From Sphingomonas sp. (GTDB lineage Bacteria > Pseudomonadota > Alphaproteobacteria > Sphingomonadales > Sphingomonadaceae): DNA of 64,000 bases. The stretch spans positions 62,001 through 126,000 of the forward strand of contig JAKFUZ010000003.1 in the NCBI GenBank assembly GCA_021732445.1. The letters run 5' to 3'. The notes below the pieces were generated by a model. It saw nothing but the letters and a program-made list of their open reading frames with translations. It made no database searches and had not been told where the DNA came from. Positions 45,176 through 54,066 of the stretch are shown piece after piece. The position numbers and the translations under genes are program-made. Numbering within the stretch: position 1 is the stretch's first letter; each line of letters opens with the position of its first letter.

Positions 45176-45529
45176 GTGCCAGAGAACAGTCTTTTTGGGG
45201 TCCATGCAGCGGCGCTTGAAGTGCGTCAGCGGCGCCTCGGGCTGTTGGCCTCGAACATCGCGAACGCTTCAACCCCGGGCTACAAGGCCAAGGACATTGA
45301 TTTTCGCGCCGCGTTGAGCGCCGCCGACGCGCCGCAGGGATTGACCAACGAGGCGTTTCAAAGCGTCACGCGGTTCCGCGTGCCGCTCCAGCCCACGCTG
45401 GATGGCAACACGGTGGAGCTGGCGACGGAGCAGACCGCCTTTGCCGAAAATGCGGTCGCCTACCAGACCACTCTGTCGTTCCTCAACGGCCGGATCAACC
45501 AGCTCAACCGCGCGCTGAGGGGCGAATAA
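45176..45529 (+). CDS. flgB: flagellar rod protein FlgB
   Basis: The protein has 117 aa from the GTG at 45176 (GCGGAG upstream and downstream of the sigma-54 start). It contains the rod signature LGLLASNIANASTPGYKAKDIDF. The usual family length is ~130. The upstream frame lies across the promoter and is not coding. First gene of the flgB to flgL operon. Confidence 0.9.
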   Translation: MPENSLFGVHAAALEVRQRRLGLLASNIANASTPGYKAKDIDFRAALSAADAPQGLTNEAFQSVTRFRVPLQPTLDGNTVELATEQTAFAENAVAYQTTLSFLNGRINQLNRALRGE

Positions 45530-45531
45530 TC

Positions 45532-45942
45532 ATGGCCGATCGCCCGCTGAACATCTTTCAGGTCGCTGGCCACGCGATGAGCGCCCAGCTCGTGCGGCTA
45601 AACACAACCGCCAGCAACCTTGCCAATGCCGGTGTCGTCAGCGGCAGTGCCGATACGGCCTATCGCACCAAAAAACCGGTGTTCCGGACGGAATTCGACT
45701 CAGCAACGGGACTTTCTTCGGTCAATGTTGAAAGTATTGTTACCGCTGGAAACCCGCCCACTAAAACCTACGATCCGACCAACGCGCTCGCCGACAAAGA
45801 TGGTAATGTCTATGAGGCTGCCGTGGACGAGACGCGCGAGCTTGTCGACATGCTGGAGACTTCCCGCAATTTTCAAAACAATGTCGAAGTATTGCAAACG
45901 GCAAAATCACTGATCCTCGATACCCTCAAGTTGGGACAATAA
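45532..45942 (+). CDS. flgC: flagellar rod protein FlgC
   Basis: The protein has 136 aa with the shared N-terminal motif SAQLVRLNTTASNLANAGV and the C-terminal helix VDMLETSRNFQNNVEVLQT typical of rod proteins. It builds the proximal rod with FlgB. It sits 2 bp after flgB. Confidence 0.93.
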   Translation: MADRPLNIFQVAGHAMSAQLVRLNTTASNLANAGVVSGSADTAYRTKKPVFRTEFDSATGLSSVNVESIVTAGNPPTKTYDPTNALADKDGNVYEAAVDETRELVDMLETSRNFQNNVEVLQTAKSLILDTLKLGQ

Positions 45943-45945
45943 AAG

Positions 45946-46629
45946 ATGGCAAGTTCATTCGATACCACGCTCGCCAATCTCGGCATTAACCGCACCACGG
46001 CGCGCACGGTGGTGCGCACGGCAAACCAGGCCGACACGCTGACGCAGAATGATTTCCTGAAGCTGCTGACCGCACAGTTGCGCAATCAGGACCCGACCAG
46101 CCCGGTCGATGCCACGCAGCAACTGACGCAGCTTGCCCAATTTTCAAGCGTCGCCGGCATCAGCGAAATCAACACGACGCTCAAGGCCATTCAGGACAAG
46201 CTGGCCGGCACCTCGACCAGCGACGCGCTGAGTTATGTCGGCCGGACCGTGCTGGTGCCGGGCGACACCGCCTTCCCGCGGGAGGGCGGGGGCCTGGCCG
46301 GCGCCGTCGAACTGTCGGGCGACGCGGCCAATGTGACCGTCTCCATCCAGGGGCCAAATGGCCAGATCCTGCGGTCGCTCACGCTCGGGCCTCAGAATCA
46401 GGGCACCGTGACCTTTGACTGGGACGGTGTGACCGACACGGGCACCCCCGCCGGGCCCGGCCCGTTCCGGGTGGTTGCGTCGGCAAGCAAAGCCGGTGGC
46501 AGCGTGCCCAGTACGACGCTCGTCTGGTCGCCGGTCACCTCGGTATCGGCGCCAAGCAGTGGCGCCCCGGTGCTCAGCCTGCCCGGCATCGGGCAGATCC
46601 CAATCAGTCAGGTTCGCCAGATCGGCTAA
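45946..46629 (+). CDS. flgD: flagellar hook cap FlgD
   Basis: The protein has 227 aa. It has the conserved N-terminal region TLTQNDFLKLLTAQLRNQDP, followed by Ser/Ala-rich sequence and a C-terminal FlgD Tudor/Ig-like domain (WDGVTDTGTPAGPGPFRVVA). It caps the growing hook. It sits 3 bp after flgC. Confidence 0.94.
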   Translation: MASSFDTTLANLGINRTTARTVVRTANQADTLTQNDFLKLLTAQLRNQDPTSPVDATQQLTQLAQFSSVAGISEINTTLKAIQDKLAGTSTSDALSYVGRTVLVPGDTAFPREGGGLAGAVELSGDAANVTVSIQGPNGQILRSLTLGPQNQGTVTFDWDGVTDTGTPAGPGPFRVVASASKAGGSVPSTTLVWSPVTSVSAPSSGAPVLSLPGIGQIPISQVRQIG

Positions 46630-46664
46630 TTATTTCTCGATGAACCCCCAAAGGAGATACCCCT

Positions 46665-47927
46665 ATGTCGTTTTACACTTCGCTCAGCGGCCTGCAGGCG
46701 GCCCAAACCGACCTTTCGGTGATTTCGCATAACCTCGCGAACGTCTCGACCAATGGTTTCAAGAAAAGCCGCAGCGAATTTGCCGATGTCATTTCGTCAA
46801 ACGTGCAGCAGAGCCCGTCTTCGCAGATTGGCTCGGGCGTGACCGTAAAGGGCAATCGCCAGCAGTTCACCTCAGGCAATATTGTGCAGTCTGGGTCGGC
46901 GCTCGATGTTGCGATCTCGCGCGACGGCTTTTTCGTGGTCAAGCCAAATCCAGGCGCTGCCAGTGTGAATTTCACTCGCAACGGCGCGTTTCTCGTCGAT
47001 GCCGACCGCTATATTGTCGATGGTCAGGGCGGCCAGCTCCAGGGCTATCCGGCTGACGGCAGCGGCGCCATTGTCCGCACCGCGCTGTCGGGCGCGGTCA
47101 GCCTGCGCCTGCCAGCGACCAGCGGCACGCCGACAGCAACCAGCACAGTTACCAAATCGGTTAATCTTCCGGCCGGCGCCGCGCTGCCGGCCAATGCCAC
47201 ATTCGACCGGTTTGACCCGGCCAGCTACAATGCGTCGACCCAGACGACGATCTATGACTCGGAGGGCAATCCGCAAACACTGACCAGCTATTTCCGTCGC
47301 GACACGGTGGGCGCAGCCGGTGCGAGCAGCAACTGGTCCGTATTCAACTTTGTCGGTGATACGCCGCTGACGGCTGGCGGGAACGCGGCCATCACGGCCA
47401 CATTTGACGGCACCGGCGCGCTCACCGCACCGGCAGGGCCGACCAGCTTTGACGCGTTCACGCCGGTCGGCACCGCGGTTCAGCAACAATTCGCGCTCGA
47501 TTTCGGCACGGCGACAACACAGACGGCAGGCGCGTTCAACGTGCTCGGCACCAGCCAGGACGGCACGGCTGCCGGCCAGTTGCAAGGCGTTACGATTGAC
47601 CCGGAAGGCCTGGTGCGCGCGAGCTTTTCCAACGGCGACACGCAAACGCTTGGCCAGGTGGTGCTCGCCAATTTCGCCAATCCGACGGGATTGCGCCAGA
47701 TCGGCAACAGCAGCTGGCAGGCGACTGGCCTGTCGGGTTCGCCGGTGCTGGGTGCGGCAAACGCCGATGGGTTTGGCGAGTTGCTGCCCGGCGCCATCGA
47801 ACGGTCGAATGTCGACATTACCGAAGAACTGGTCAGCCTCATCGCGGCGCAGCGCAATTTCCAGGCGAACGCCCGGGCGCTGGATACGGCAAGCCAGATT
47901 TCGCAGACCATCTTCAACATTCAGTAA
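46665..47927 (+). CDS. flgE: flagellar hook protein FlgE
   Basis: The protein has 420 aa, starting MSFYTSLSGLQAAQTDLSVI after an AAAGGAGA ribosome site. It has the hook/rod N-terminal motif (ISHNLANVSTNGFKKSR) and the C-terminal helix (VSLIAAQRNFQANARALDTA). It forms the universal joint. Lies 35 bp after flgD. Confidence 0.95.
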   Translation: MSFYTSLSGLQAAQTDLSVISHNLANVSTNGFKKSRSEFADVISSNVQQSPSSQIGSGVTVKGNRQQFTSGNIVQSGSALDVAISRDGFFVVKPNPGAASVNFTRNGAFLVDADRYIVDGQGGQLQGYPADGSGAIVRTALSGAVSLRLPATSGTPTATSTVTKSVNLPAGAALPANATFDRFDPASYNASTQTTIYDSEGNPQTLTSYFRRDTVGAAGASSNWSVFNFVGDTPLTAGGNAAITATFDGTGALTAPAGPTSFDAFTPVGTAVQQQFALDFGTATTQTAGAFNVLGTSQDGTAAGQLQGVTIDPEGLVRASFSNGDTQTLGQVVLANFANPTGLRQIGNSSWQATGLSGSPVLGAANADGFGELLPGAIERSNVDITEELVSLIAAQRNFQANARALDTASQISQTIFNIQ

Positions 47928-47952
47928 CCATCTGGGCCGCAGGAATCGTTGA

Positions 47953-48699
47953 ATGGACAAGTTGATCTACACGGCAGCGTCGGGCCTTAAGGGGCATCTG
48001 GCAGCGCAGGCAGCGATTGCGAACAACATCGCCAATGCGTCGACCATCGGCTTTCGGGCCGACCGCGTGTCGTTCGAGCAGCTTGTCGTCAGCGGGCCGG
48101 GGCTGGCCTCGCGCCAGCCTTCGTCCGAACAGGTCGCCGATTCAGATCGGCGCGCCGGCGTGATTTTCCAGACCGGACGCGCGCTCGATGTGGCGGTCAC
48201 TGACAATTCGTTCCTCACGGTGCAGGCAAAAGACGGCACTGAAGGGTATACCCGGCGGGGCGATCTGCGGATTGCGCCGACTGGCGTGCTGGAAACCGGC
48301 GACGGTTTCCCGGTGATCGGGTCGGGGGGCCCGATCACCGTGCCGCCAGCGCAAAAGGTTACCATCGGGCCCGACGGCACGATCTCGTTTCTGCCGGTCA
48401 ACGCCCAGCCCGGCGCACCGACTCAGGTGCTCGACAAGCTAAAGCTGGCCAATCCGCAAGGGTCGGACACGGTGAAGGGTGTCGATAATCTCTATCATGT
48501 CCGCGACGGCGGTGTGCTGCCGGCCGATCTTTCGGCCAGGCTCGAAACGGGGGCGCTTGAGGGCTCCAATGTCAATCTTTCCGAAGCGCTGGTCGATCTG
48601 ATCGCGAACCAGCGCAGTTACGAGGTCCAGGCCAATCTCATAAAATCGGCCAAGGAAATCGACGAAAACGCGGCGGCGCTGCTGCGTCTGCCAGCTTGA
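47953..48699 (+). CDS. flgF: flagellar proximal rod protein FlgF
   Basis: The protein has 248 aa with NIANASTIGFRADRVSFEQL near the start, a GYTRRGDLRIAPTG segment and the C-terminal NLSEALVDLIANQRSYEVQ helix. It is part of the rod. It starts 25 bp after flgE. Confidence 0.93.
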   Translation: MDKLIYTAASGLKGHLAAQAAIANNIANASTIGFRADRVSFEQLVVSGPGLASRQPSSEQVADSDRRAGVIFQTGRALDVAVTDNSFLTVQAKDGTEGYTRRGDLRIAPTGVLETGDGFPVIGSGGPITVPPAQKVTIGPDGTISFLPVNAQPGAPTQVLDKLKLANPQGSDTVKGVDNLYHVRDGGVLPADLSARLETGALEGSNVNLSEALVDLIANQRSYEVQANLIKSAKEIDENAAALLRLPA

Positions 48700-48711
48700 G
48701 GGAGCTGATCC

Positions 48712-49500
48712 ATGGGTAGTGCTGCCTTACATATCGCGCGGACGGGGATTGACGCGCAAGACAAGCGCATGCGGGTCATCGCCAACAACCTCGCCAATGT
48801 GAACACCACCGGCTACAAGCGCGACCGTGCCGCGTTTGAAACGCTTGCGTATCAAACCGTTACCGCACCGGGTGCACCGAGCACATCGCAGTCCAACTAT
48901 GCCACCGGGCTGAACCTTGGCACTGGCGTGCGTATTCAGGGCACCGAGCGGATCGACACGCAGGGCACGCTGGCAACCACGGGCAATTCGCTCGACGTTG
49001 CGCTGGATGGCGACGGCTATTTTCAGGTGACGCTGCCGAGCGGCCAGCTTGCCTATACACGCGCCGGCAATTTTTCGCGCTCGGCCCAGGGGTTACTCGT
49101 CACGTCCGCCGGGTATCAGGTGCAGCCCGGGGTTACCATTCCCGAAGGCGCCACGTCGATTACCATCGGTTCGGACGGGACCGTTTCGGCAACGATTGCC
49201 GGGCAGACCGAGTCGAGCCAGCTCGGCCAGATCCAGGTTGCCATTTTTCCCAACAGCGCGGGCCTGCAATCCACCGGCGACAATTTTCTGATCGAAACTG
49301 CCGCCAGCGGTGCCGCCAATCTTGGCATTCCAGGGCAGGACGGCCGGGGCAATGTGCGCCAGGGCATTCTCGAAGGTTCCAACGTCAACGTGGTTGAAGA
49401 GCTGGTTGACATGATTGAAACACAACGAGCCTATGAGGTTAATTCCAAAGTGATTCAGGCAACCGATGAAATGCTGCAATATGCCAACCAGAACATCTGA
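48712..49500 (+). CDS. flgG: flagellar distal rod protein FlgG
   Basis: The protein has 262 aa, ordinary for FlgG, with NNLANVNTTGYKRDRAAFE, a GQLAYTRAGNFSRSAQGLL segment and the C-terminal NVVEELVDMIETQRAYEVNS. It makes the distal rod that passes through the P and L rings. Confidence 0.96.
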   Translation: MGSAALHIARTGIDAQDKRMRVIANNLANVNTTGYKRDRAAFETLAYQTVTAPGAPSTSQSNYATGLNLGTGVRIQGTERIDTQGTLATTGNSLDVALDGDGYFQVTLPSGQLAYTRAGNFSRSAQGLLVTSAGYQVQPGVTIPEGATSITIGSDGTVSATIAGQTESSQLGQIQVAIFPNSAGLQSTGDNFLIETAASGAANLGIPGQDGRGNVRQGILEGSNVNVVEELVDMIETQRAYEVNSKVIQATDEMLQYANQNI

Positions 49501-49510
49501 CCGGGCCGCC

Positions 49511-50194
49511 ATGACGCGGATCACATCGGCTGTCGCATTGGGTGCGGTCGCGCTGCTTGGCTGGGCGTCGGTGCCTGCGCATGCCGGCATATTCGGCAAG
49601 AAAAAGCCAACTACGGACTATACAGCAACGCTGCCACCGCCACCGCCGCCGCCGCCACCGGCGAATGGCGCGATTTATCAGGCCGCCAGCGGTTACGCGC
49701 CGCTGTACGAAGGATGGCGCGCGCGGCGTGTTGGCGACCCGCTGACCATTGTGCTCACCGAACGAACGCTTGCAACCAAATCGGCAACTTCCACGCTCGA
49801 CAGCCAGGGCAATCTCGGCATCACGCCGCCCTCGTCCGGGCCGTTGTCATTCAACCCCAACGCGGCGACTGCAAGCGGCGTGCGCGGCTTTACCGGATCA
49901 GGATCGGCGGACCAGTCGAACAGCCTGTCGGGTGAGGTCAGCGTCACCGTCGCAGAGGTATATCCCAATGGCACGCTCTTGGTGCAGGGCGGCAAGCGCG
50001 TAACGCTCAACCGCGGCGATGAATTTGTCCAGATCAGAGGCATTGTCCGCCCGGCGGACATTGACGCGGACAACCGCGTGACCTCAACCCGCGTGGCCGA
50101 TGCGCAGATCGGCTATACCGGCAAGGGCGACGTTGCGCGCGCCAGCCGCCAGGGCTGGCTCAGCCGGTTCTTCTCCGTCGTCAGCCCGTTTTGA
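49511..50194 (+). CDS. flgH: flagellar L-ring protein FlgH without lipobox
   Basis: The protein has 227 aa from the ATG at 49511. The signal peptide MTRITSAVALGAVALLGWAS...AHAG ends in an AHA-G type cleavage site with no Cys, so no lipidation is expected, unlike classical FlgH. A run of nine prolines (LPPPPPPPPPAN) follows the signal region. The FlgH core (GDPLTIVLTERTLATKSA, then GTLLVQGGKRVTLNRGDEFV) is intact. It forms the outer-membrane ring of the basal body. Confidence 0.92.
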   Translation: MTRITSAVALGAVALLGWASVPAHAGIFGKKKPTTDYTATLPPPPPPPPPANGAIYQAASGYAPLYEGWRARRVGDPLTIVLTERTLATKSATSTLDSQGNLGITPPSSGPLSFNPNAATASGVRGFTGSGSADQSNSLSGEVSVTVAEVYPNGTLLVQGGKRVTLNRGDEFVQIRGIVRPADIDADNRVTSTRVADAQIGYTGKGDVARASRQGWLSRFFSVVSPF

Positions 50195-50205
50195 TTGGAC
50201 ACGCC

Positions 50206-51300
50206 ATGCTTCGCTACCTGCTCGCCCTGCTGATGACCTGCCTGGTCGCAAGCCCCGCGCTTGCTGACCGGGTGAAGGATCTTGGCACGTTTCAGGGCAT
50301 CCGGTCGAACCAGTTGACGGGCTATGGCATTGTGGTTGGCCTGCCGGGCACGGGCGATGACAATCTGGAATATACCATCCAGTCGCTGCGCAGCATCACC
50401 TCGCGCTTTGGCCTGCAATTGCCCGCCGGCATCAACCCGAGCCTGAAAAATTCGGCGGCCGTGCTGATTACGGCCGACCTGCCGCCCTTTGCCAAGCCCG
50501 GCCAGCGGATCGACGTGACGGTGTCGACGCTGGGCAAGGCCAAGTCGCTGCGCGGTGGCAGCCTCATCCTGACGCCGCTCATCGGTGCGGACGGTGCAAT
50601 TTATGCGATGGCGCAAGGTTCGCTTGCGGTTGGCGGGCTGGGCGCTGAAGGCGCCGATGGTTCAAAGATTGTGGTCAATATTCCGTCGTCTGGCCGCATC
50701 CCGGAAGGGGCAACGGTCGAGCGCGCCGTAGATACCGGGTTTGCCAGCAGCCCGCAGCTTACTTTCAATCTTGCCCGTGCCGATTTCACCACCGCGCAAA
50801 ACATCGCCGCCGTCATCAACGCCCGGCTTGGGCCGGGCCGCGCGCAAGCGGTTGACGGGGTGTCGATTGCAGTCTCGGCGCCTGAAGGAGCAGACAGCCG
50901 CGCGACATTAATGAGCCAGATCGAGAATTTGACCGTCACTTCGGCCGAACCCTCGGCCCGGGTGGTCGTCAACGCTCGCACGGGGACGGTCGTCATCAAC
51001 TCGGCGGTGCGGCTGGGAACGGCCGCCGTCACGCAGGGCAAGCTGACCGTGCGCGTTGACGAATCGCAAAGAGTAAGCCAGCCGGCGCCGCTCAGCCAGG
51101 GCCAGACCGCGCTGGAACAGCAAAGCAATGTGGCTGTTACCGAAGAAGCAAAGCCGATTTTCCTGCTGGAACCCGGCCCGAAACTGGCCGATGTCGTCAA
51201 GGCAATGAACGCCATTGGCGCGTCGCCGGCAGATCTTGTCGCGATATTGGAAGCGCTGAAAGAAGCCGGCGCGCTGAAGGCGGACCTCATCATCCTATGA
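50206..51300 (+). CDS. flgI: flagellar P-ring protein FlgI
   Basis: The protein has 364 aa from the ATG at 50206. A Sec signal MLRYLLALLMTCLVASPALA precedes DRVKDLGTFQGIRSNQLTGY, the FlgI hallmark. It assembles around the rod in the periplasm with FlgA. It overlaps flgJ by 4 bp (ATGA). Confidence 0.95.
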   Translation: MLRYLLALLMTCLVASPALADRVKDLGTFQGIRSNQLTGYGIVVGLPGTGDDNLEYTIQSLRSITSRFGLQLPAGINPSLKNSAAVLITADLPPFAKPGQRIDVTVSTLGKAKSLRGGSLILTPLIGADGAIYAMAQGSLAVGGLGAEGADGSKIVVNIPSSGRIPEGATVERAVDTGFASSPQLTFNLARADFTTAQNIAAVINARLGPGRAQAVDGVSIAVSAPEGADSRATLMSQIENLTVTSAEPSARVVVNARTGTVVINSAVRLGTAAVTQGKLTVRVDESQRVSQPAPLSQGQTALEQQSNVAVTEEAKPIFLLEPGPKLADVVKAMNAIGASPADLVAILEALKEAGALKADLIIL

Positions 51301-51698
51301 CCGCAAGCGGCCCTTTCTCCGGGCAGGCAACCAGCCTGCCGGCCGGAACGCTGGCGGCGGCCGATGTGTCGAAAGACACAAGCCGGCTGGCGACGCGTGC
51401 CAATCTGGAAGCGGCCGGAGACAAGTTTGAAGCGGTGTTTACCCAAATGATGTTGAAGTCGATGCGCAGCGTGCATCTGGCCGACGACATCTTTTCCAGC
51501 CAGGCAATCGACACCTTTCGCGACATGCAGGATCAAAAGACCGCGCAGGTCATGGCCGAACATCACCCGCTGGGGCTAGGCAAGGCAGTGGTCGACTTTC
51601 TGGCCAGGGCGCAACCCGGGCTGGCCGCGCCGCCCGCCGCCGCGCCGCTCGCGGCCCCGCCGCCCGCCGCCGCCACTCAGCCGGAAGACGCCAAATGA
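51297..51698 (+). CDS. flgJ: rod-binding protein FlgJ (no muramidase domain)
   Basis: The protein has 133 aa. Only the N-terminal FlgJ rod-binding region is present: ANLEAAGDKFEAVFTQMMLK and MEQ-type helix IDTFRDMQDQKTAQVMAEH. The C-terminal peptidoglycan hydrolase half of enteric FlgJ is absent, so a separate transglycosylase (41437-42372) probably supplies that activity. The C-tail is Ala/Pro-rich (PPAAAPLAAPPP). Confidence 0.88.
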   Translation: MTASGPFSGQATSLPAGTLAAADVSKDTSRLATRANLEAAGDKFEAVFTQMMLKSMRSVHLADDIFSSQAIDTFRDMQDQKTAQVMAEHHPLGLGKAVVDFLARAQPGLAAPPAAAPLAAPPPAAATQPEDAK

Positions 51699-53035
51699 GC
51701 GACATTCTCTCGATAGGCGCAAGCGGCGTGCGCGCGTTCCAGACCGCGCTCACCACCACGTCGGACAATATCGCCAACGCCTCGTCCGCCGGCTATTCGC
51801 GCCGCACCACCAACCTGGCAGAAGTCAGCGCGGTCAGCGGGCGTTCGGCCCGGGCGCTGAGTGGCAATGGCGTTGCCGTCAGGTCAATCGGCCGCCAGTC
51901 GGACGAGCTGCGCACAGCCGATGTGCGCGCCGCCGGTGCTGATCTTGCCCGGACCGAGGGCAGCGTTGCCGTGCTCGGCCAGATTGAATCCGCGCTGACC
52001 GGGAACCGCTTGTCGAGCCAGCTCACCAGCTTTTTCAACGCGGCGAACACGATCGCCGCAAATCCGACCGCCACCGCGCCGCGCGCGGCGTTTCTGGAAC
52101 AGGCGACGGCCGTTGCCATTGCGTTTGCCGGCACCGGCCGGGCGCTTGACCAGGTCAATGTCAACATCGACGCAACGGCCGATGATGCGGTTGCGCGGTT
52201 GCAAACGCTGGGCACAGCGCTTGCCAAGGTGAATTACGGGCTTGGCGGCAGCGCGCCGGGCAGCAGTTCGCAGGCCCAACTGCTCGACCAGCGCGACCAG
52301 CTTCTCGAACAGCTCAGCGCCCTCAGCGACATTGGCGTCACCACCGATGCAGCAGGCCGAGCGACGGTGAAGCTGGGCGGCAGCACCGGGCCACTGTTCG
52401 TCGATGGCCAGAATATCAGCCAGGTCACCTATTTGCGGGCGCCAACCGGCGCTGTTTCGTTTGCGGTGTATCGCAACCAGACATCATCCAGTTTCACCCC
52501 GAATGGCGGGGCGCTTGCCGGCATTGTCGACGGCGCCCAGCGGGTCGCCAGCGCCCTCCAGACGATTGACCAGATCGCAACCGATTTTGTCGCGGCGGTA
52601 AACACGGTGCAAGGGCAGGGGCGGACGCTGGATGGCAACCCCGGCGCGCCGTTGTTTGCGCCCGCTGCGGTGCCGACCGAATTCACCCTGTCGCTGGCCG
52701 ATCCGCGCGGCGTGGCGGCCGCCGCCGTTGGGGGTGGCCCGCGCGACAACAGCAATTTGCAGGCGCTGGCGGCTGTGCGCCTGTCTGCCGATTTTGAGGG
52801 CAAGGTCGTCGCCACCGCGGCCGACAATGCCGCAGCGCTTGCCGCGCGCCGGACGATCTCCACCGCACAAACAACAATACGCGACGGCGCGGTCGTCGCG
52901 CGCGATGCCGTGTCGGGCGTCAATCTCGACAATGAAGCGGTTGACCTGCTGCGCTTTCAACAGGCCTATCAAGCATCGAGTCGTGTCATTCAGGTAGCGC
53001 GCGAGACGCTGCAAACCATTCTCGACATCCGGTAA
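51695..53035 (+). CDS. flgK: hook-filament junction protein FlgK
   Basis: The protein has 446 aa. It has the N-terminal motif TALTTTSDNIANASSAGYSR and the C-terminal SGVNLDNEAVDLLRFQQAYQ shared by HAP1. It joins hook to filament. Overlaps flgJ by 4 bp. Confidence 0.95.
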   Translation: MSDILSIGASGVRAFQTALTTTSDNIANASSAGYSRRTTNLAEVSAVSGRSARALSGNGVAVRSIGRQSDELRTADVRAAGADLARTEGSVAVLGQIESALTGNRLSSQLTSFFNAANTIAANPTATAPRAAFLEQATAVAIAFAGTGRALDQVNVNIDATADDAVARLQTLGTALAKVNYGLGGSAPGSSSQAQLLDQRDQLLEQLSALSDIGVTTDAAGRATVKLGGSTGPLFVDGQNISQVTYLRAPTGAVSFAVYRNQTSSSFTPNGGALAGIVDGAQRVASALQTIDQIATDFVAAVNTVQGQGRTLDGNPGAPLFAPAAVPTEFTLSLADPRGVAAAAVGGGPRDNSNLQALAAVRLSADFEGKVVATAADNAAALAARRTISTAQTTIRDGAVVARDAVSGVNLDNEAVDLLRFQQAYQASSRVIQVARETLQTILDIR

Positions 53036-53047
53036 GGCTCTCAGCGC

Positions 53048-53959
53048 ATGACCATCAGCACCAGCCTGTTCTATGATCGCACGGCGAGCCGCATCAACAC
53101 GCTCTCCACGCAAACGCAGACGCTGCAAACGCAGGTGTCAACCGGATCGCGGTTCGCCGGACCAGCCGATAATCCGGTCGCCTATCAGCGGCTGCAACGC
53201 ATTGCGGTGGCCACCGCCAATGACACGAACACGACCGCCAACATAACGCTGGCCAAGACGCTGCTGTCGCAAACCGACACCGCGCTCGGGGCAGTCTCGA
53301 CGCAAATCCAGCGCGCGCAGGAACTGGCAATTCAGGCCAATAACGGCACATTGTCGCCGGCAGACCGCAAGGTTGTTGCCAGCCAGTTGCGCAGCATTGT
53401 CGATGATCTGGTGACGATTGCAAACAGCACCGATGCGCGGGGTGGCCCGCTATTTGGCGCGGCAACCGGCGATACCGGCGTGACGACGGGCCCGGGCGGC
53501 GTGGTCAGTTTCACGGGCACCGGCACGCCCGCTGCGATCCCCATTGGCGACGCCGGCCAAATCCAGCCGACCGAGACGGCAGAACGCGTCTTCGGCGGCA
53601 TTACCGGCGCGAACGGGGCGACCAACCTGTTTGCCGCGATCAGCAATTTGGCCGATGCGCTGGACACGAACAGCAATGTAAACGCCGCCGCCGGTGCGAC
53701 GATTGACGGGCTGAAGGGCGGGCTTGACCAGATTAACGGCCTGCGCGGCTCGGTTGGGGCGCGGGGTGCACGGCTTGAGCTGGAAACCAGCCGGCTGGAA
53801 GATACCGGCATTGCCCGCGAAGCCGATCGTTCTGCCCTTGAAGATACCGACCTTACCGCCGCCATCGCCAATCTGCAAAAGGCATCGACTATTCTGGAGG
53901 CCACGCAGGCGAGCTTCACGCGGCTGAGCCAGCTCTCGCTGTTCGATTATATTCGTTGA
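53048..53959 (+). CDS. flgL: hook-filament junction protein FlgL
   Basis: The protein has 303 aa with flagellin-like ends: QTLQTQVSTGSRFAGPADNP near the start and ATQASFTRLSQLSLFDYIR at the end. It completes the junction below the filament. Last gene of the flgB operon; starts 12 bp after flgK. Confidence 0.93.
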   Translation: MTISTSLFYDRTASRINTLSTQTQTLQTQVSTGSRFAGPADNPVAYQRLQRIAVATANDTNTTANITLAKTLLSQTDTALGAVSTQIQRAQELAIQANNGTLSPADRKVVASQLRSIVDDLVTIANSTDARGGPLFGAATGDTGVTTGPGGVVSFTGTGTPAAIPIGDAGQIQPTETAERVFGGITGANGATNLFAAISNLADALDTNSNVNAAAGATIDGLKGGLDQINGLRGSVGARGARLELETSRLEDTGIAREADRSALEDTDLTAAIANLQKASTILEATQASFTRLSQLSLFDYIR

Positions 53960-54066
53960 TGCGCGCTTTGGTAACCTGTTGGCGACAATAATAGATCAAT
54001 GATCTCATCAAGCGGTCGTTATCGTTAATGACGGCGGACTGATTTCGACGGGGAAAGACCAGCAAC
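53960..54066 (+). promoter_or_regulatory. motAB leader with palindrome
   Basis: 107 bp between flgL and motA. It contains a perfect 13-bp dyad AGATCA-A-TGATCT (53993-54005) and a GGGGAAAG ribosome site before the ATG at 54067. No convincing sigma-28 box was seen. Confidence 0.35.

Noticed and set aside
53970-53983. GG-N10-GC match upstream of motA
   Set aside because: The spacing is right (GG 53970-53971, GC 53982-53983), but the -12 part is TGGC, not TTGC, and the -24 part is TGGTAA. Such matches are expected by chance.
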